Shown here piece after piece: positions 32,975 to 45,622 of a DNA stretch of 64,000 bases. The notes beneath the pieces are model-generated. The model did no database searches. It was not told the DNA's origin and worked only from the letters and a program-made list of their open reading frames with translations. Every line of letters begins with the position of its first letter. The stretch's first letter is position 1. Made by a program: the position numbers and the translations under genes. Source of the DNA: Nematostella vectensis (Eukaryota > Cnidaria > Anthozoa > Actiniaria > Edwardsiidae); NCBI RefSeq assembly GCF_932526225.1, contig NC_064038.1, positions 18,525,075-18,589,074 on the forward strand, read 5' to 3'.

Positions 32975-33220
32975 AGTAGGGCGCGGTAAGTACTTGGATG
33001 GGTGACCGCTTCGGAATACCGTGTGCTGTAGGCATTTCCTTTTTGTTACCGAAGTACTCACAGGACTGTTATATCAAATCTATTTCTTATACAGTTCTGT
33101 CGTCTACGGCCATACCACTGAGAAAGCACCGGTTCTCGTCCGATCACCGTAGTTAAGCTCAGTAGGGCACGGCTAGTACTTGGATTGGTGACCGCCTGGG
33201 AATACCGTCTGCTGTAGGCA
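30059..33220 (+). repeat. 17-unit block (3162 bp), first copy
   Basis: Genes from 30126 to 33102. Its markers recur 3162 bp on: CGTACGATC (30161, 33323), TTCGTTCG before 31614 and 34776, TTCTAGTCC (32389, 35551) and GACCTCC. I see about five base differences between the copies, so they are roughly 99.8% identical, the youngest large duplication here. Confidence 0.93.
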
Positions 33221-33501
33221 TTTCCTTTTTGTCATCGAGGTACTCACAGGACTGTTATATAATAGATAGATCTTAAACAGTTCTATCGTCTACGGCCATA
33301 CCACTGAGAAAGCACCGGTTCTCGTACGATCACCGAATTTAAGCTCAGTAGGGCGCGGTTAGTACTTGGATGGGTGACCGCCTGGGAATACCGTGTGCTG
33401 TAGGCATTTCCTTTTTGTCATCGAAGTACTCACAGGACTGTTATATAATAGATAGATCTTACACAGTTCTATCATCTACGGCCATACCACTTAGAAAGCA
33501 C

Positions 33502-33532
<31 letters not shown>

Positions 33533-33873
33533 AGTAGGGCGCGGTAAGTACTTGGATGGGTGACCACTTCGGAATACCGTGTGCTGTAGGCATTTCCTTT
33601 TTGTTATCGAGGTACTGACAGGACTGTTATATAATAGATAGATGTTACACAGTTCTATCGTTTACGGCCATACCACTGAGAAAGCACCAGTTCTCGTCCG
33701 ATCACAGAACTTGAAGTCAGTATGGCACGGTTAGTACTTGGACGGGTGACCGCCTGGGAATACCGTGTGCTGTAGGCATTTCCTTTTTGTTATCGAGGTA
33801 CTCACAGGACTGTTATATAATAGATAGATCTTAAACAGTTCTATCGTCTACGGCCATACCACTGAGAAAGCAC

Positions 33874-33904
<31 letters not shown>

Positions 33905-34245
33905 AGTAGGGCGCGGTTAGTACTTGGATGGGTGACCGCCTGGGAATACCGTGTGCTGTAGGCATTTACTTTTTGTTTTCAAAGTACTAACAGGACTGTT
34001 ATATAATAGATAGATCTTACACAGTTCTATCGTCTACGGCCATACCACTGAGAAAGCACCGGTTCTCGTTCGATCACCGAAGTTAAGCTCAGTAGGGCGC
34101 GGTTAGTACTTGGATGGGTGACCGCCTGGGAATACCATGTGCTGTAGGCATTTCCTTTTTGTCATCGAAGTACTCACAGGACTGTTATATAATATATATT
34201 TCTTACACAGTTCTGTCGTCTACGGCCATACCACTGAGAAAGCAC

Positions 34246-34276
<31 letters not shown>

Positions 34277-34431
34277 AGTAGGGCGCGGTTAGTACTTGGA
34301 TGGGTGACCGCCTGGGAATACCGTGTGCTGTAGGCATTTCATTTTTGTCATCGAAGTACTCACAGGACTGTTATATAATAGATAGATCTTACACAGTTCT
34401 ATCGTCTACGGCCATACCACTTAGAAAGCAC

Positions 34432-34462
<31 letters not shown>

Positions 34463-34803
34463 AGTAGGGCGCGGTAAGTACTTGGATGGGTGACCGCTTC
34501 GGAATACCGTGTGCTGTAGGCATTTCCTTTTTGTTACCAAAGTACTCACAGGACTGTTATATAAAATCTATTTCTTACACAGTTCTGTCGTCTACGGCCA
34601 TACCACTGAGAAAGCACCGGTTCTCGTCCGATCACCGTAGTTAAGCTCAGTAGGGCACGGTTAGTACTTGGATGGGTGACCGCCTGGGAATACCGTGTGC
34701 TGTAGGCATTTCCTTTTTGTTATCGAGGTACTCACAGGACTGTTATATAATAGATAGATCTTAAACAGTTCGTTCGTCTACGACCATACCACTGAGAAAG
34801 CAC

Positions 34804-34834
<31 letters not shown>

Positions 34835-34989
34835 AGTAGGGCGCGGTTAGTACTTGGATGGGTGACCTCCTGGGAATACCGTGTGCTGTAGGCATTTCCT
34901 TTTTGTCATCGAAGTACTCACAGGACTGTTAGATAATAGATAGATCTTACACAGTTCTATCGTCTACGGCCATACCACTTAGAAAGCAC

Positions 34990-35020
<31 letters not shown>

Positions 35021-35361
35021 AGTAGGGCGCGGTAAGTACTTGGATGGGTGACCGCCTGGGAATACCGTGTGCTGTAGGCATTTCCTTTTTGTCATCGAAG
35101 TACTCACAGGACTGTTATATAATAGATAGATCTTACACAGTTCTATCGTTTACGGCCATACCACTGAGAAAGCACCAGTTCTCGTCCGATCACAGAACAT
35201 AAAGTCAGTAGGGCACGGTTAGTACTTGGACGGGTGACCGCCTGGGAATATTGTGTGCTGTAGGCATTTCCTTTTTGTTATCGAGGTACTCACAGGACTG
35301 TTATATAATAGATAGATCTTAAACAGTTCTATCGTCTACGGCCATACCACTGAGAAAGCAC

Positions 35362-35392
<31 letters not shown>

Positions 35393-36105
35393 AGTAGGGC
35401 GCGGTCAGTACTTGGATGGGTGACCGCCTGGGAATACCGTGTGCTGTAGGCATTTACTTTTTGTTTTCGAAGTACTAACAGGACTGTTATATAATAGATA
35501 GATCTTACACAGTTCTATCGTCTACGGCCATACCACTGAAAAAGCACCGGTTCTAGTCCGATCACCGAACTTAAGCTCAGTAGGGCGCGGTTAGTACTTG
35601 GATGGGTGACCGCCTGGGAATACCGTGTGCTGTAGGCATTTCCTTTTTGTCATCGAAGTACTCACAGGACTGTTATATAATATATATTTCTTACACAGTT
35701 CTGTCGTCTACGGCCATACCACTGAGAAAGCACCGGTTCCCGTCCTATTACCGTAGTTAAGCTCATTAGGGCACGGTTAGTACTTGGACGGGTGACCGCC
35801 TGGAAATACCGTGTGCTGTAGGCATTTCCTTTTTGTTACCGAAGTACTCACAGGACTGTTATATAAAATCTATTTCTTACACACTTCTGTCGTCTACGGC
35901 CATACCACTGAGAAAGCACCGGTTCTCGTCCGATCACCGTAGTTAAGCTCAGTAGGGCACGGTTAGTACTTGGACGGGTGACCGCCTGGGAATACCGTGT
36001 GCTGTACGCATTTCCTTTTTCTTATCGATGTACTCACAGGACTGTTATATAATAGATAGACCTTACACAGTTCTATCGTCTACGGCCATACCACTGAGAA
36101 AGCAC

Positions 36106-36136
<31 letters not shown>

Positions 36137-36382
36137 AGTAGGGCGCGGTAAGTACTTGGATGGGTGACCGCTTCGGAATACCGTGTGCTGTAGGCATTTC
36201 CTTTTTGTTACCAAAGTACTCACAGGACTGTTATATCAAATCTATTTCTTATACAGTTCTGTCGTCTACGGCCATACCACTGAGAAAGCACCGGTTCTCG
36301 TCCGATCACCGTAGTTAAGCTCAGTAGGGCACGGCTAGTACTTGGATTGGTGACCGCCTGGGAATACCGTCTGCTGTAGGCA
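33221..36382 (+). repeat. 17-unit block (3162 bp), second copy
   Basis: Genes from 33288 to 36264. Private changes include ACCATGTG at 34137, ATATTGTG near 35250, GCGGTCAG near 35404 and TTACCAAAG near 36211. Confidence 0.93.
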
Positions 36383-36477
36383 TTTCCTTTTTGTTATCGA
36401 GGTACTCACAGGACTGTTATATAATAGATAGATCTTAAACAGTTCTATCGTCTACGGCCATACCACTGAGAAAGCAC

Positions 36478-36508
<31 letters not shown>

Positions 36509-36663
36509 AGTAGGGCGCGGTTAGTACTTTGATGGGTGACCGCCTGGGAATACCGTGTGCTGTAGGCATTTCCTTTTTGTCATCGAAGTACTAACAGGAC
36601 TGTTATATAATAGATAGATCTTAAACAGTTCTGTCGTCTACGACCATACCACTGAGAAAGCAC

Positions 36664-36694
<31 letters not shown>

Positions 36695-36849
36695 AGTAGG
36701 GCGCGGTTAGTACTTGGATGGGTGACCGCCTGGGAATACCGTGTGCTGTAGGCATTTCCTTTTTGTCATCGAAGTACTCACAGGACTGTTATATAATAGA
36801 TAGATCTTACACAGTTCTATCGTCTACGACCATACCACTTAGAAAGCAC

Positions 36850-36880
<31 letters not shown>

Positions 36881-37035
36881 AGTAGGGCGCGGTAAGTACT
36901 TGGATGGGTGACCGCTTCGGAATACCGTGTGCTGTAGGCATTTCCTTTTTGTTATCGAGGTACTCACAGGACTGTTATATAATAGATAGATCTTAAACTG
37001 TTCTAACGTCTACGGCCATACCACTGAGAAAGCAC

Positions 37036-37066
<31 letters not shown>

Positions 37067-37221
37067 AGTAGGGCGCGGTTAGTACTTGGATGGGTGACCG
37101 CCTGGGAATACCGTGTGCTGTAGGCATTTACTTTTTGTTTTCGAAGTACTCACAGGACTGTTATATAATATATATTTCTTACACAGTTCTGTCGTCTACG
37201 GCCATACCACTGAGAAAGCAC

Positions 37222-37252
<31 letters not shown>

Positions 37253-37312
37253 AGTAGGGCGCGGTTAGTACTTGGATGGGTGACCGCCTGGGAATACCGT
37301 CTGCTGTAGGCA
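33593..37312 (+). repeat. 20-unit block repeated 21 units (3906 bp) later
   Basis: Genes 33660-37194 correspond one to one with 37566-41100. Markers are TTCCCGTCC (35733 and 39639 region), TACGCATT (G116C) and TATATCAAA. The left copy has derived changes (ACTTGAAG, TTCGTTCG, CTAGTCC, GACCTCC) shared with 30-33 kb and absent from the right copy, so the 17-unit duplication came later than the 21-unit step. Confidence 0.88.
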
Positions 37313-37379
37313 TTTCCTTTTTGTTATCGAGGTACTCACAGGACTGTTATATAATAGATAGATCTTAAACAGTTCTATC

Positions 37380-37407
37380 GTCTACGGCCATACCACTGAG
37401 AAAGCAC

Positions 37408-37438
<31 letters not shown>

Positions 37439-37498
37439 AGTAAGGCGCGGTAAGTACTTGGATGGGTGACCACTTCGGAATACCGTGTGCTGTAGGCA
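37380..37498 (+). rRNA. 5S rRNA: 5S rRNA gene, chimera with G1 5' and G2 3' parts
   Basis: Begins as G1 (CACTGAG) after S1 and ends as G2 with GGTAAG and GACCACTTCGG, the 3' end found at 30312 and 33474. The switch lies between gene positions 20 and 72. A private G65A (AGTAAGG) is present. This is the junction unit of the 21-unit duplication. Confidence 0.87.
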
Positions 37499-37779
37499 TT
37501 TCCTTTTTGTTATCGAGGTACTGACAGGACTGTTATATAATAGATAGATGTTACACAGTTCTATCGTTTACGGCCATACCACTGAGAAAGCACCAGTTCT
37601 CGTCCGATCACAGAACTTAAAGTCAGTATGGCACGGTTAGTACTTGGACGGGTGACCGCCTGGGAATACCGTGTGCTGTAGGCATTTCCTTTTTGTTATC
37701 GAGGTACTCACAGGACTGTTATATAATAGATAGATCTTAAACAGTTCTATCGTCTACGGCCATACCACTGAGAAAGCAC

Positions 37780-37810
<31 letters not shown>

Positions 37811-38151
37811 AGTAGGGCGCGGTTAGTACTTGGATGGGTGACCGCCTGGGAATACCGTGTGCTGTAGGCATTTACTTTTTGTTTTCGAAGTACTAACAGG
37901 ACTGTTATATAATAGATAGATCTTACACAGTTCTATCGTCTACGGCCATACCACTGAGAAAGCACCGGTTCTCGTTCGATCACCGAAGTTAAGCTCAGTA
38001 GGGCGCGGTTAGTACTTGGATGGGTGACCGCCTGGGAATACCGTGTGCTGTAGGCATTTCCTTTTTGTCATCGAAGTACTCACAGGACTGTTATATAATA
38101 TATATTTCTTACACAGTTCTGTCGTCTACGGCCATACCACTGAGAAAGCAC

Positions 38152-38182
<31 letters not shown>

Positions 38183-38337
38183 AGTAGGGCGCGGTTAGTA
38201 CTTGGATGGGTGACCGCCTGGGAATACCGTGTGCTGTAGGCATTTCATTTTTGTCATCGAAGTACTCACAGGACTGTTATATAATAGATAGATCTTACAC
38301 AGTTCTATCGTCTACGGCCATACCACTTAGAAAGCAC

Positions 38338-38368
<31 letters not shown>

Positions 38369-38709
38369 AGTAGGGCGCGGTAAGTACTTGGATGGGTGAC
38401 CGCTTCGGAATACCGTGTGCTGTAGGCATTTCCTTTTTGTTACCAAAGTACTCACAGGACTGTTATATAAAATCTATTTCTTACACAGTTCTGTCGTCTA
38501 CGGCCATACCACTGAGAAAGCACCGGTTCTCGTCCGATCACCGTAGTTAAGCTCAGTAGGGCACGGTTAGTACTTGGATGGGTGACCGCCTGGGAATACC
38601 GTGTGCTGTAGGCATTTCCTTTTTGTTATCGAGGTACTCACAGGACTGTTATATAATAGATAGATCTTAAACAGTTCTGTCGTCTACGACCATACCACTG
38701 CGAAAGCAC

Positions 38710-38740
<31 letters not shown>

Positions 38741-38895
38741 AGTAGGGCGCGGTTAGTACTTGGATGGGTGACCGCCTGGGAATACCGTGTGCTGTAGGCA
38801 TTTCCTTTTTGTCATCGAAGTACTCACAGGACTGTTAGATAATAGATAGATCTTACACAGTTCTATCGTCTACGGCCATACCACTTAGAAAGCAC

Positions 38896-38926
<31 letters not shown>

Positions 38927-39267
38927 AGTAGGGCGCGGTAAGTACTTGGATGGGTGACCGCCTGGGAATACCGTGTGCTGTAGGCATTTCCTTTTTGTCA
39001 TCGAAGTACTCACAGGACTGTTATATAATAGATAGATCTTACACAGTTCTATCGTTTACGGCCATACCACTGAGAAAGCACCAGTTCTCGTCCGATCACA
39101 GAACATAAAGTCAGTAGGGCACGGTTAGTACTTGGACGGGTGACCGCCTGGGAATACCGTGTGCTGTAGGCATTTCCTTTTTGTTATCGAGGTACTCACA
39201 GGACTGTTATATAATAGATAGATCTTAAACAGTTCTATCGTCTACGGCCATACCACTGAGAAAGCAC

Positions 39268-39298
<31 letters not shown>

Positions 39299-40011
39299 AG
39301 TAGGGCGCGGTTAGTACTTGGATGGGTGACCGCCTGGGAATACCGTGTGCTGTAGGCATTTACTTTTTGTTTTCGAAGTACTAACAGGACTGTTATATAA
39401 TAGATAGATCTTACACAGTTCTATCGTCTACGGCCATACCACTGAAAAAGCACCGGTTCTCGTCCGATCACCGAACTTAAGCTCAGTAGGGCGCGGTTAG
39501 TACTTGGATGGGTGACCGCCTGGGAATACCGTGTGCTGTAGGCATTTCCTTTTTGTCATCGAAGTACTCACAGGACTGTTATATAATATATATTTCTTAC
39601 ACAGTTCTGTCGTCTACGGCCATACCACTGAGAAAGCACCGGTTCCCGTCCTATTACCGTAGTTAAGCTCATTAGGGCACGGTTAGTACTTGGACGGGTG
39701 ACCGCCTGGAAATACCGTGTGCTGTAGGCATTTCCTTTTTGTTACCGAAGTACTCACAGGACTGTTATATAAAATCTATTTCTTACACACTTCTGTCGTC
39801 TACGGCCATACCACTGAGAAAGCACCGGTTCTCGTCCGATCACCGTAGTTAAGCTCAGTAGGGCACGGTTAGTACTTGGACGGGTGACCGCCTGGGAATA
39901 CCGTGTGCTGTACGCATTTCCTTTTTCTTATCGATGTACTCACAGGACTGTTATATAATAGATAGACCTTACACAGTTCTATCGTCTACGGCCATACCAC
40001 TGAGAAAGCAC

Positions 40012-40042
<31 letters not shown>

Positions 40043-40383
40043 AGTAGGGCGCGGTAAGTACTTGGATGGGTGACCGCTTCGGAATACCGTGTGCTGTAGG
40101 CATTTCCTTTTTGTTACCGAAGTACTCACAGGACTGTTATATCAAATCTATTTCTTATACAGTTCTGTCGTCTACGGCCATACCACTGAGAAAGCACCGG
40201 TTCTCGTCCGATCACCGTAGTTAAGCTCAGTAGGGCACGGCTAGTACTTGGATTGGTGACCGCCTGGGAATACCGTCTGCTGTAGGCATTTCCTTTTTGT
40301 TATCGAGGTACTCACAGGACTGTTATATAATAGATAGATCTTAAACAGTTCTATCGTCTACGGCCATACCACTGAGAAAGCAC

Positions 40384-40414
<31 letters not shown>

Positions 40415-40569
40415 AGTAGGGCGCGGTTAGTACTTGGATGGGTGACCGCCTGGGAATACCGTGTGCTGTAGGCATTTCCTTTTTGTCATCGAAGTACTAA
40501 CAGGACTGTTATATAATAGATAGATCTTAAACAGTTCTGTCGTCTACGACCATACCACTGAGAAAGCAC

Positions 40570-40600
<31 letters not shown>

Positions 40601-40755
40601 AGTAGGGCGCGGTTAGTACTTGGATGGGTGACCGCCTGGGAATACCGTGTGCTGTAGGCATTTCCTTTTTGTCATCGAAGTACTCACAGGACTGTTATAT
40701 AATAGATAGATCTTACACAGTTCTATCGTCTACGGCCATACCACTTAGAAAGCAC

Positions 40756-40786
<31 letters not shown>

Positions 40787-40941
40787 AGTAGGGCGCGGTA
40801 AGTACTTGGATGGGTGACCGCTTCGGAATACCGTGTGCTGTAGGCATTTCCTTTTTGTTATCGAGGTACTCACAGGACTGTTATATAATAGATAGATCTT
40901 AAACTGTTCTAACGTCTACGGCCATACCACTGAGAAAGCAC

Positions 40942-40972
<31 letters not shown>

Positions 40973-41127
40973 AGTAGGGCGCGGTTAGTACTTGGATGGG
41001 TGACCGCCTGGGAATACCGTGTGCTGTAGGCATTTACTTTTTGTTTTCGAAGTACTCACAGGACTGTTATATGATATATATTTCTTACACAGTTCTGTCG
41101 TCTACGGCCATACCACTGAGAAAGCAC

Positions 41128-41158
<31 letters not shown>

Positions 41159-41218
41159 AGTAGGGCGCGGTTAGTACTTGGATGGGTGACCGCCTGCGAA
41201 TACCGTGTGCTGTAGGCA
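37499..41218 (+). repeat. 20-unit block, second copy of the 21-unit spacing
   Basis: Genes 37566-41100. A private marker ACTGCGAAAG (38701) is shared with 52465 but not with 31-35 kb, so the copy at 52 kb descends from this one. Confidence 0.88.
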
Positions 41219-41685
41219 TTTCCTTTTTGTCATCGAAGTACTCACAGGACTGTTATATAATAGATAGATCTTACACAGTTCTATCGTCTACGGCCATACC
41301 ACTTAGAAAGCACCGGTTCTCGTCCGATCACCGAAGGTAAGCTCAGTAGGGCGCGGTAAGTACTTGGATGGGTGACCGCTTCGGAATACCGTGTGCTGTA
41401 GGCATTTCCTTTTACTTACCAAAGTACTCACAGGACTGTTATATAAAATCTATTTCTTACACAGTTCTGTCGTCTACGGCCATACCACTGAGAAAGCACC
41501 GGTTCTCGTCCGATCACCGTAGTTAAGCTCATTAGGGCACGGTTAGTACTTGGATGGGTGACCGCCTGAGAATACCGTGTGCTGTAGGCATTTTCTTTTT
41601 GTTATCGTGGTACTCACAGGACTGTTATATGATATATATTTCTTACACAGTTCTGTCGTCTACGGCCATACCACTGAGAAAGCAC

Positions 41686-41716
<31 letters not shown>

Positions 41717-42148
41717 AGTAGGGCGCGGTTAGTACTTGGATGGGTGACCGCCTGCGAATACCGTGTGCTGTAGGCATTTCCTTTTTGTCATCGAAGTACT
41801 CACAGGACTGTTATATAATAGATAGATCTTACACAGTTCTATCGTCTACGGCCATACCACTTAGAAAGCACCGGTTCTCGTCCGATCACCGAAGGTAAGC
41901 TCAGTAGGGCGCGGTAAGTACTTGGATGGGTGACCGCTTCGGAATACCGTGTGCTGTAGGCATTTCCTTTTACTTACCAAAGTACTCACAGGACTGTTAT
42001 ATAAAATCTATTTCTTACACAGTTCTGTCGTCTACGGCCATACCACTGAGAAAGCACCGGTTCTCGTCCGATCACCGTAGTTAAGCTCATTAGGGCACGG
42101 TTAGTACTTGGATGGGTGACCGCCTGAGAATACCGTGTGCTGTAGGCA
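41033..42148 (+). repeat. 3-unit (558 bp) tandem duplication
   Basis: Genes 41100, 41286 and 41472 are repeated as 41658, 41844 and 42030, with shared TATGATATA, CCTGCGAATA, GAAGGTAAGC and TTTTACTTACC. The spacer before 41658 joins a left part like that before 42216 (ATCGTGGTACTC) to a right part like that before 41100 (TATGATATA), so the join lies in the shared CACAGGACTGTTATAT block. The related region at 55 kb has one copy only. Confidence 0.9.
41286..41404 (+). rRNA. 5S rRNA: 5S rRNA gene, G2 with T52G
   Basis: GAAGGTAAGC in box A instead of GAAGTTAAGC. Shared with 41844 and 55050. The following T-run is TTTT (TTTCC-TTTT-AC), the minimum for Pol III. Confidence 0.88.
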
Positions 42149-42243
42149 TTTTCTTTTTGTTATCGTGGTACTCACAGGACTGTTATATAATAGATAGATC
42201 TTAAACAGTTCTGTCGTCTACGGCCATACCACTGAGAAAGCAC

Positions 42244-42274
<31 letters not shown>

Positions 42275-42401
42275 AGTAGGGCGCGGTAAGTACTTGGATG
42301 GGTGACCGCTTCGGAATACCGTGTGCTGTAGGCATTTCCTTTTTGTTACCGAAGTACTCACAGGACTGTTATATAAAATCTATTTCTTACACAGTTCTGT
42401 C

Positions 42402-42520
42402 GTCTACGGCCATACCACTGAGAAAGCACCGGTTCCCGTCCGATTACCGTAGTTAAGCTCATTAGGGCACGGTTAGTACTTGGATGGGTGACCGCTTCGG
42501 AATACCGTGTGCTGTAGGCA
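42402..42520 (+). rRNA. 5S rRNA: 5S rRNA gene, fusion left by a 2-unit deletion
   Basis: The 5' part is G6 (TTCCCG, GATTACC, CATTAGG, GGCACGG) like 55608, and the 3' part is GCTTCGGAATACC like 55980. The right-hand block has two more units between these two ends. The exchange falls between gene positions 74 and 95, where the sequence is shared (GTACTTGGATGGGTGACCGC). Confidence 0.88.
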
Positions 42521-42801
42521 TTTCCTTTTTGTTACCGAAGTACTCACAGGACTGTTATATCAAATCTATTTCTTATACAGTTCTGTCGTCTACGGCCATA
42601 CCACTGAGAAAGCACCGGTTCTCGTCCGATCACCGTAGTTAAGCTCAGTAGGGCACGGCTAGTACTTGGATTGGTGACCGCCTGGGAATACCGTGTGCTG
42701 TAGGCATTTCTTTTTTGTTATCGAGGTACTCACAGGACTGTTATATAATAGATAGATCTTAAACAGTTCTATCGTCTACGGCCATACCACTGAGAAAGCA
42801 C

Positions 42802-42832
<31 letters not shown>

Positions 42833-42987
42833 AGTAGGGCGCGGTTAGTACTTGGATGGGTGACCGCCTGGGAATACCGTGTGCTGTAGGCATTTCCTTT
42901 TTGTCATCGAAGTACTAACAGGACTGTTATATAATAGATAGATCTTAAACAGTTCTGTCGTCTACGACCATACCACTGAGAAAGCAC

Positions 42988-43018
<31 letters not shown>

Positions 43019-43173
43019 AGTAGGGCGCGGTTAGTACTTGGATGGGTGACCGCCTGGGAATACCGTGTGCTGTAGGCATTTCCTTTTTGTCATCGAAGTA
43101 CTCACAGGACTGTTATATAATAGATAGATCTTACACAGTTCTATCGTCTACGGCCATACCACTTAGAAAGCAC

Positions 43174-43204
<31 letters not shown>

Positions 43205-43517
43205 AGTAGGGCGCGGTAAGTACTTGGATGGGTGACCGCTTCGGAATACCGTGTGCTGTAGGCATTTCCTTTTTGTCATCGAAGTACTCACAGGACTGTT
43301 ATATAATATATATTTCTTACACAGTTCTATCGTCTACGGCCATACCACTTAGAAAGCACCGGTTCTCGTCCCATCACCGAAGTTAAGCTCAGTAGGGCGC
43401 GGTAAGTACTTGGATGGGTGACCGCTTCGGAATACCGTGTGCTGTAGGCATTTCCTTTTTGTTACAAAAGTGCTCACAGGACTGTTATATAAAATCTATT
43501 TCTTACACAGTTCTGTC

Positions 43518-43636
43518 GTCTACGGCCATACCACTGAGAAAGCACCGGTTCTCTACCGATCACCGTAGTTAAGCTCAGTAGGGCACGGTTAGTACTTGGA
43601 TGGGTGACCGCCTGCGAATACCGTGTGCTGTAGGCA
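43518..43636 (+). rRNA. 5S rRNA: 5S rRNA gene, G4 with altered loop (CTCTACC)
   Basis: GGTTCTCTACC for GGTTCTCGTCC (G37T, T38A) in the apical loop of helix III, where ribosomal protein contacts are known. Its 3' part has CCTGCGAATA (G98C). The counterpart at 57096 has the same loop change but ends GCTTCGG. The spacer before both reads GTTACAAAAGTGCTC. Confidence 0.86.
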
Positions 43637-43703
43637 TTTCCTTTTTGTTATCGAGGTACTCACAGGACTGTTATATAATAGATAGATCTTAAACAGTTCT
43701 GTC

Positions 43704-43822
43704 GTCTACGAACATACCACTGAGAAAGCACCGGTTCTCGTCCGATCACCGAATTTAAGCTCAGTATTGCGCGGTTAGTACTTGGATGGGTGACCGCCTG
43801 GGAATACCGTGTGCTGTAGGCA
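43704..43822 (+). rRNA. 5S rRNA: 5S rRNA gene, G5 derivative with several changes
   Basis: TACGAAC (G8A, C9A), GAATTT (G51T) and AGTATTGCG (G64T, G65T). The counterpart at 57282 has G8A and G51T only, so C9A, G64T and G65T are younger. Probably degenerate. Confidence 0.85.
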
Positions 43823-44103
43823 TTTCATTTTTGTCATCGAAGTACTCACAGGACTGTTATATAATAGATAGATCTTACACAGTTCTATCGTCTACGGCCA
43901 TACCACTTAGAAAGCACCGGTTCTCGTCCCATCACCGAAGTTAAGCTCAGTAGGGCACGGTAAGTACTTGGATGGGTGACCGCTTCGGAATACCGTGTGC
44001 TGTAGGCATTTCCTTTTTGTCATCGAAGTACTCACAGGACTGTTATATAATAGATAGATCTTACACAGTTCTATCGTCTACGGCCATACCACTTAGAAAG
44101 CAC

Positions 44104-44134
<31 letters not shown>

Positions 44135-44289
44135 AGTAGGGCGCGGTTAGTACTTGGATGGGTGACCGCCTGGGAATACCGTGTGCTGTAGGCATTTCCA
44201 TTTTGTCATCGAAGTACTCACAGGACTGTTATATAATAGATAGGTCTTACACAGTTCTATCGTCTACGGCCATACCACTTAGAAAGCAC

Positions 44290-44320
<31 letters not shown>

Positions 44321-44661
44321 AGTAGGGCGCGGTAAGTACTTGGATGGGTGACCGCTTCGAAATACCGTGTGCTGTAGGCATTTCCTTTTTCTTACCAAAG
44401 AACTCACAGGACTGTTATATAAAATCTATTTCTTACACAGTTCTGTCGTCTACGGCCATACCACTGAGAAAGCACCGGTTCTCGTCCGATCACCGTAGTT
44501 AAGCTCATTAGGGCACGGTTAGTACTTGGATGGGTGACCGCCTGAGAATACCGTGTGCTGTAATCATTTTCTTTTTGTTATCGTGGTACTCACAGGACTG
44601 TTATATAATAGATAGATCTTAAACAGTTCTGTCGTCTACGGCCATACCACTGAGAAAGCAC

Positions 44662-44692
<31 letters not shown>

Positions 44693-45591
44693 AGTAGGGC
44701 GCGGTAAGTACTTGGATGGGTGACCGCTTCGGAATACCGTGTGCTGTAGGCATTTCCTTTTTGTTACCGAAGTACTCACAGGACTGTTATATAAAATCTA
44801 TTTCTTACACAGTTCTGTCGTCTACGGCCATACCACTGAGAAAGCACCGGTTCCCGTCCGATTACCGAAGTTAAGCTCATTAGGGCACGGTTAGTACTTG
44901 GACGGGTGACCGCCTGGAAATACCGTGTGCTGTAGGCATATCCTTTTTGTTACCGAAGTACTCACAGGACTGTTATATAAAATCTATTTCTTACACAGTT
45001 CTGTCGTCTACGGCCATACCACTGAGAAAGCACCGGTTCTCGTCCGATCACCGTAGTTAAGCTCAGTAGGGCACGGTTAGTACTTGGATGGGTGACCGCC
45101 TGGGAATACCGTGTGCTGTAGGCATTTCCTTTTTGTTATCGAGGTACTCACAGGACTGTTATATAATAGATAGATATTAAACAGTTCTCTCGTCTACGGC
45201 CATACCACTGAGAAAGCACCGGTTCTCGTCCGATCACCAAAGTTAAGCTCAGTAGGGCGCGGTTAGTACTTGGATGGGTGACCGCCTGGGAATACCGTGT
45301 GCTGTAGGCATTTACTTTTTGTTTTCGAAGTACTAACAGGACTGTTATATAATAGATAGATCTTACACAGTTCTATCGTCTACGGCCATACCACTGAGAA
45401 AGCACCGGTTCTCGTCCGATCACCAAAGTTAAGCTCAGTAGGGCGCGGTTAGTACTTGGATGGGTGACCGCCTGGGAATACCGTGTGCTGTAGGCATTTC
45501 CTTTTTGTCATCGAAGTACTCACAGGACTGTTATATAATATATATTTCTTACACAGTTCTGTCGTCTACGGCCATACCACTGAGAAAGCAC

Positions 45592-45622
<31 letters not shown>

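Larger units (their letters stand above)
38429..44938 (+). repeat. 35-unit block repeated at 52193-58516
   Basis: The offset to the right copy is 13764 bp (74 units) up to about 41.5 kb, then 13206 (71 units) after a local 3-unit duplication in this copy, then 13578 (73 units) after a 2-unit loss in this copy at 42402. Markers are CGAAAG (38701, 52465), TTTACTTACC (41411, 55175), CTCTACC (43551, 57129) and TAATCATTTT (44561, 58139). Confidence 0.9.
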
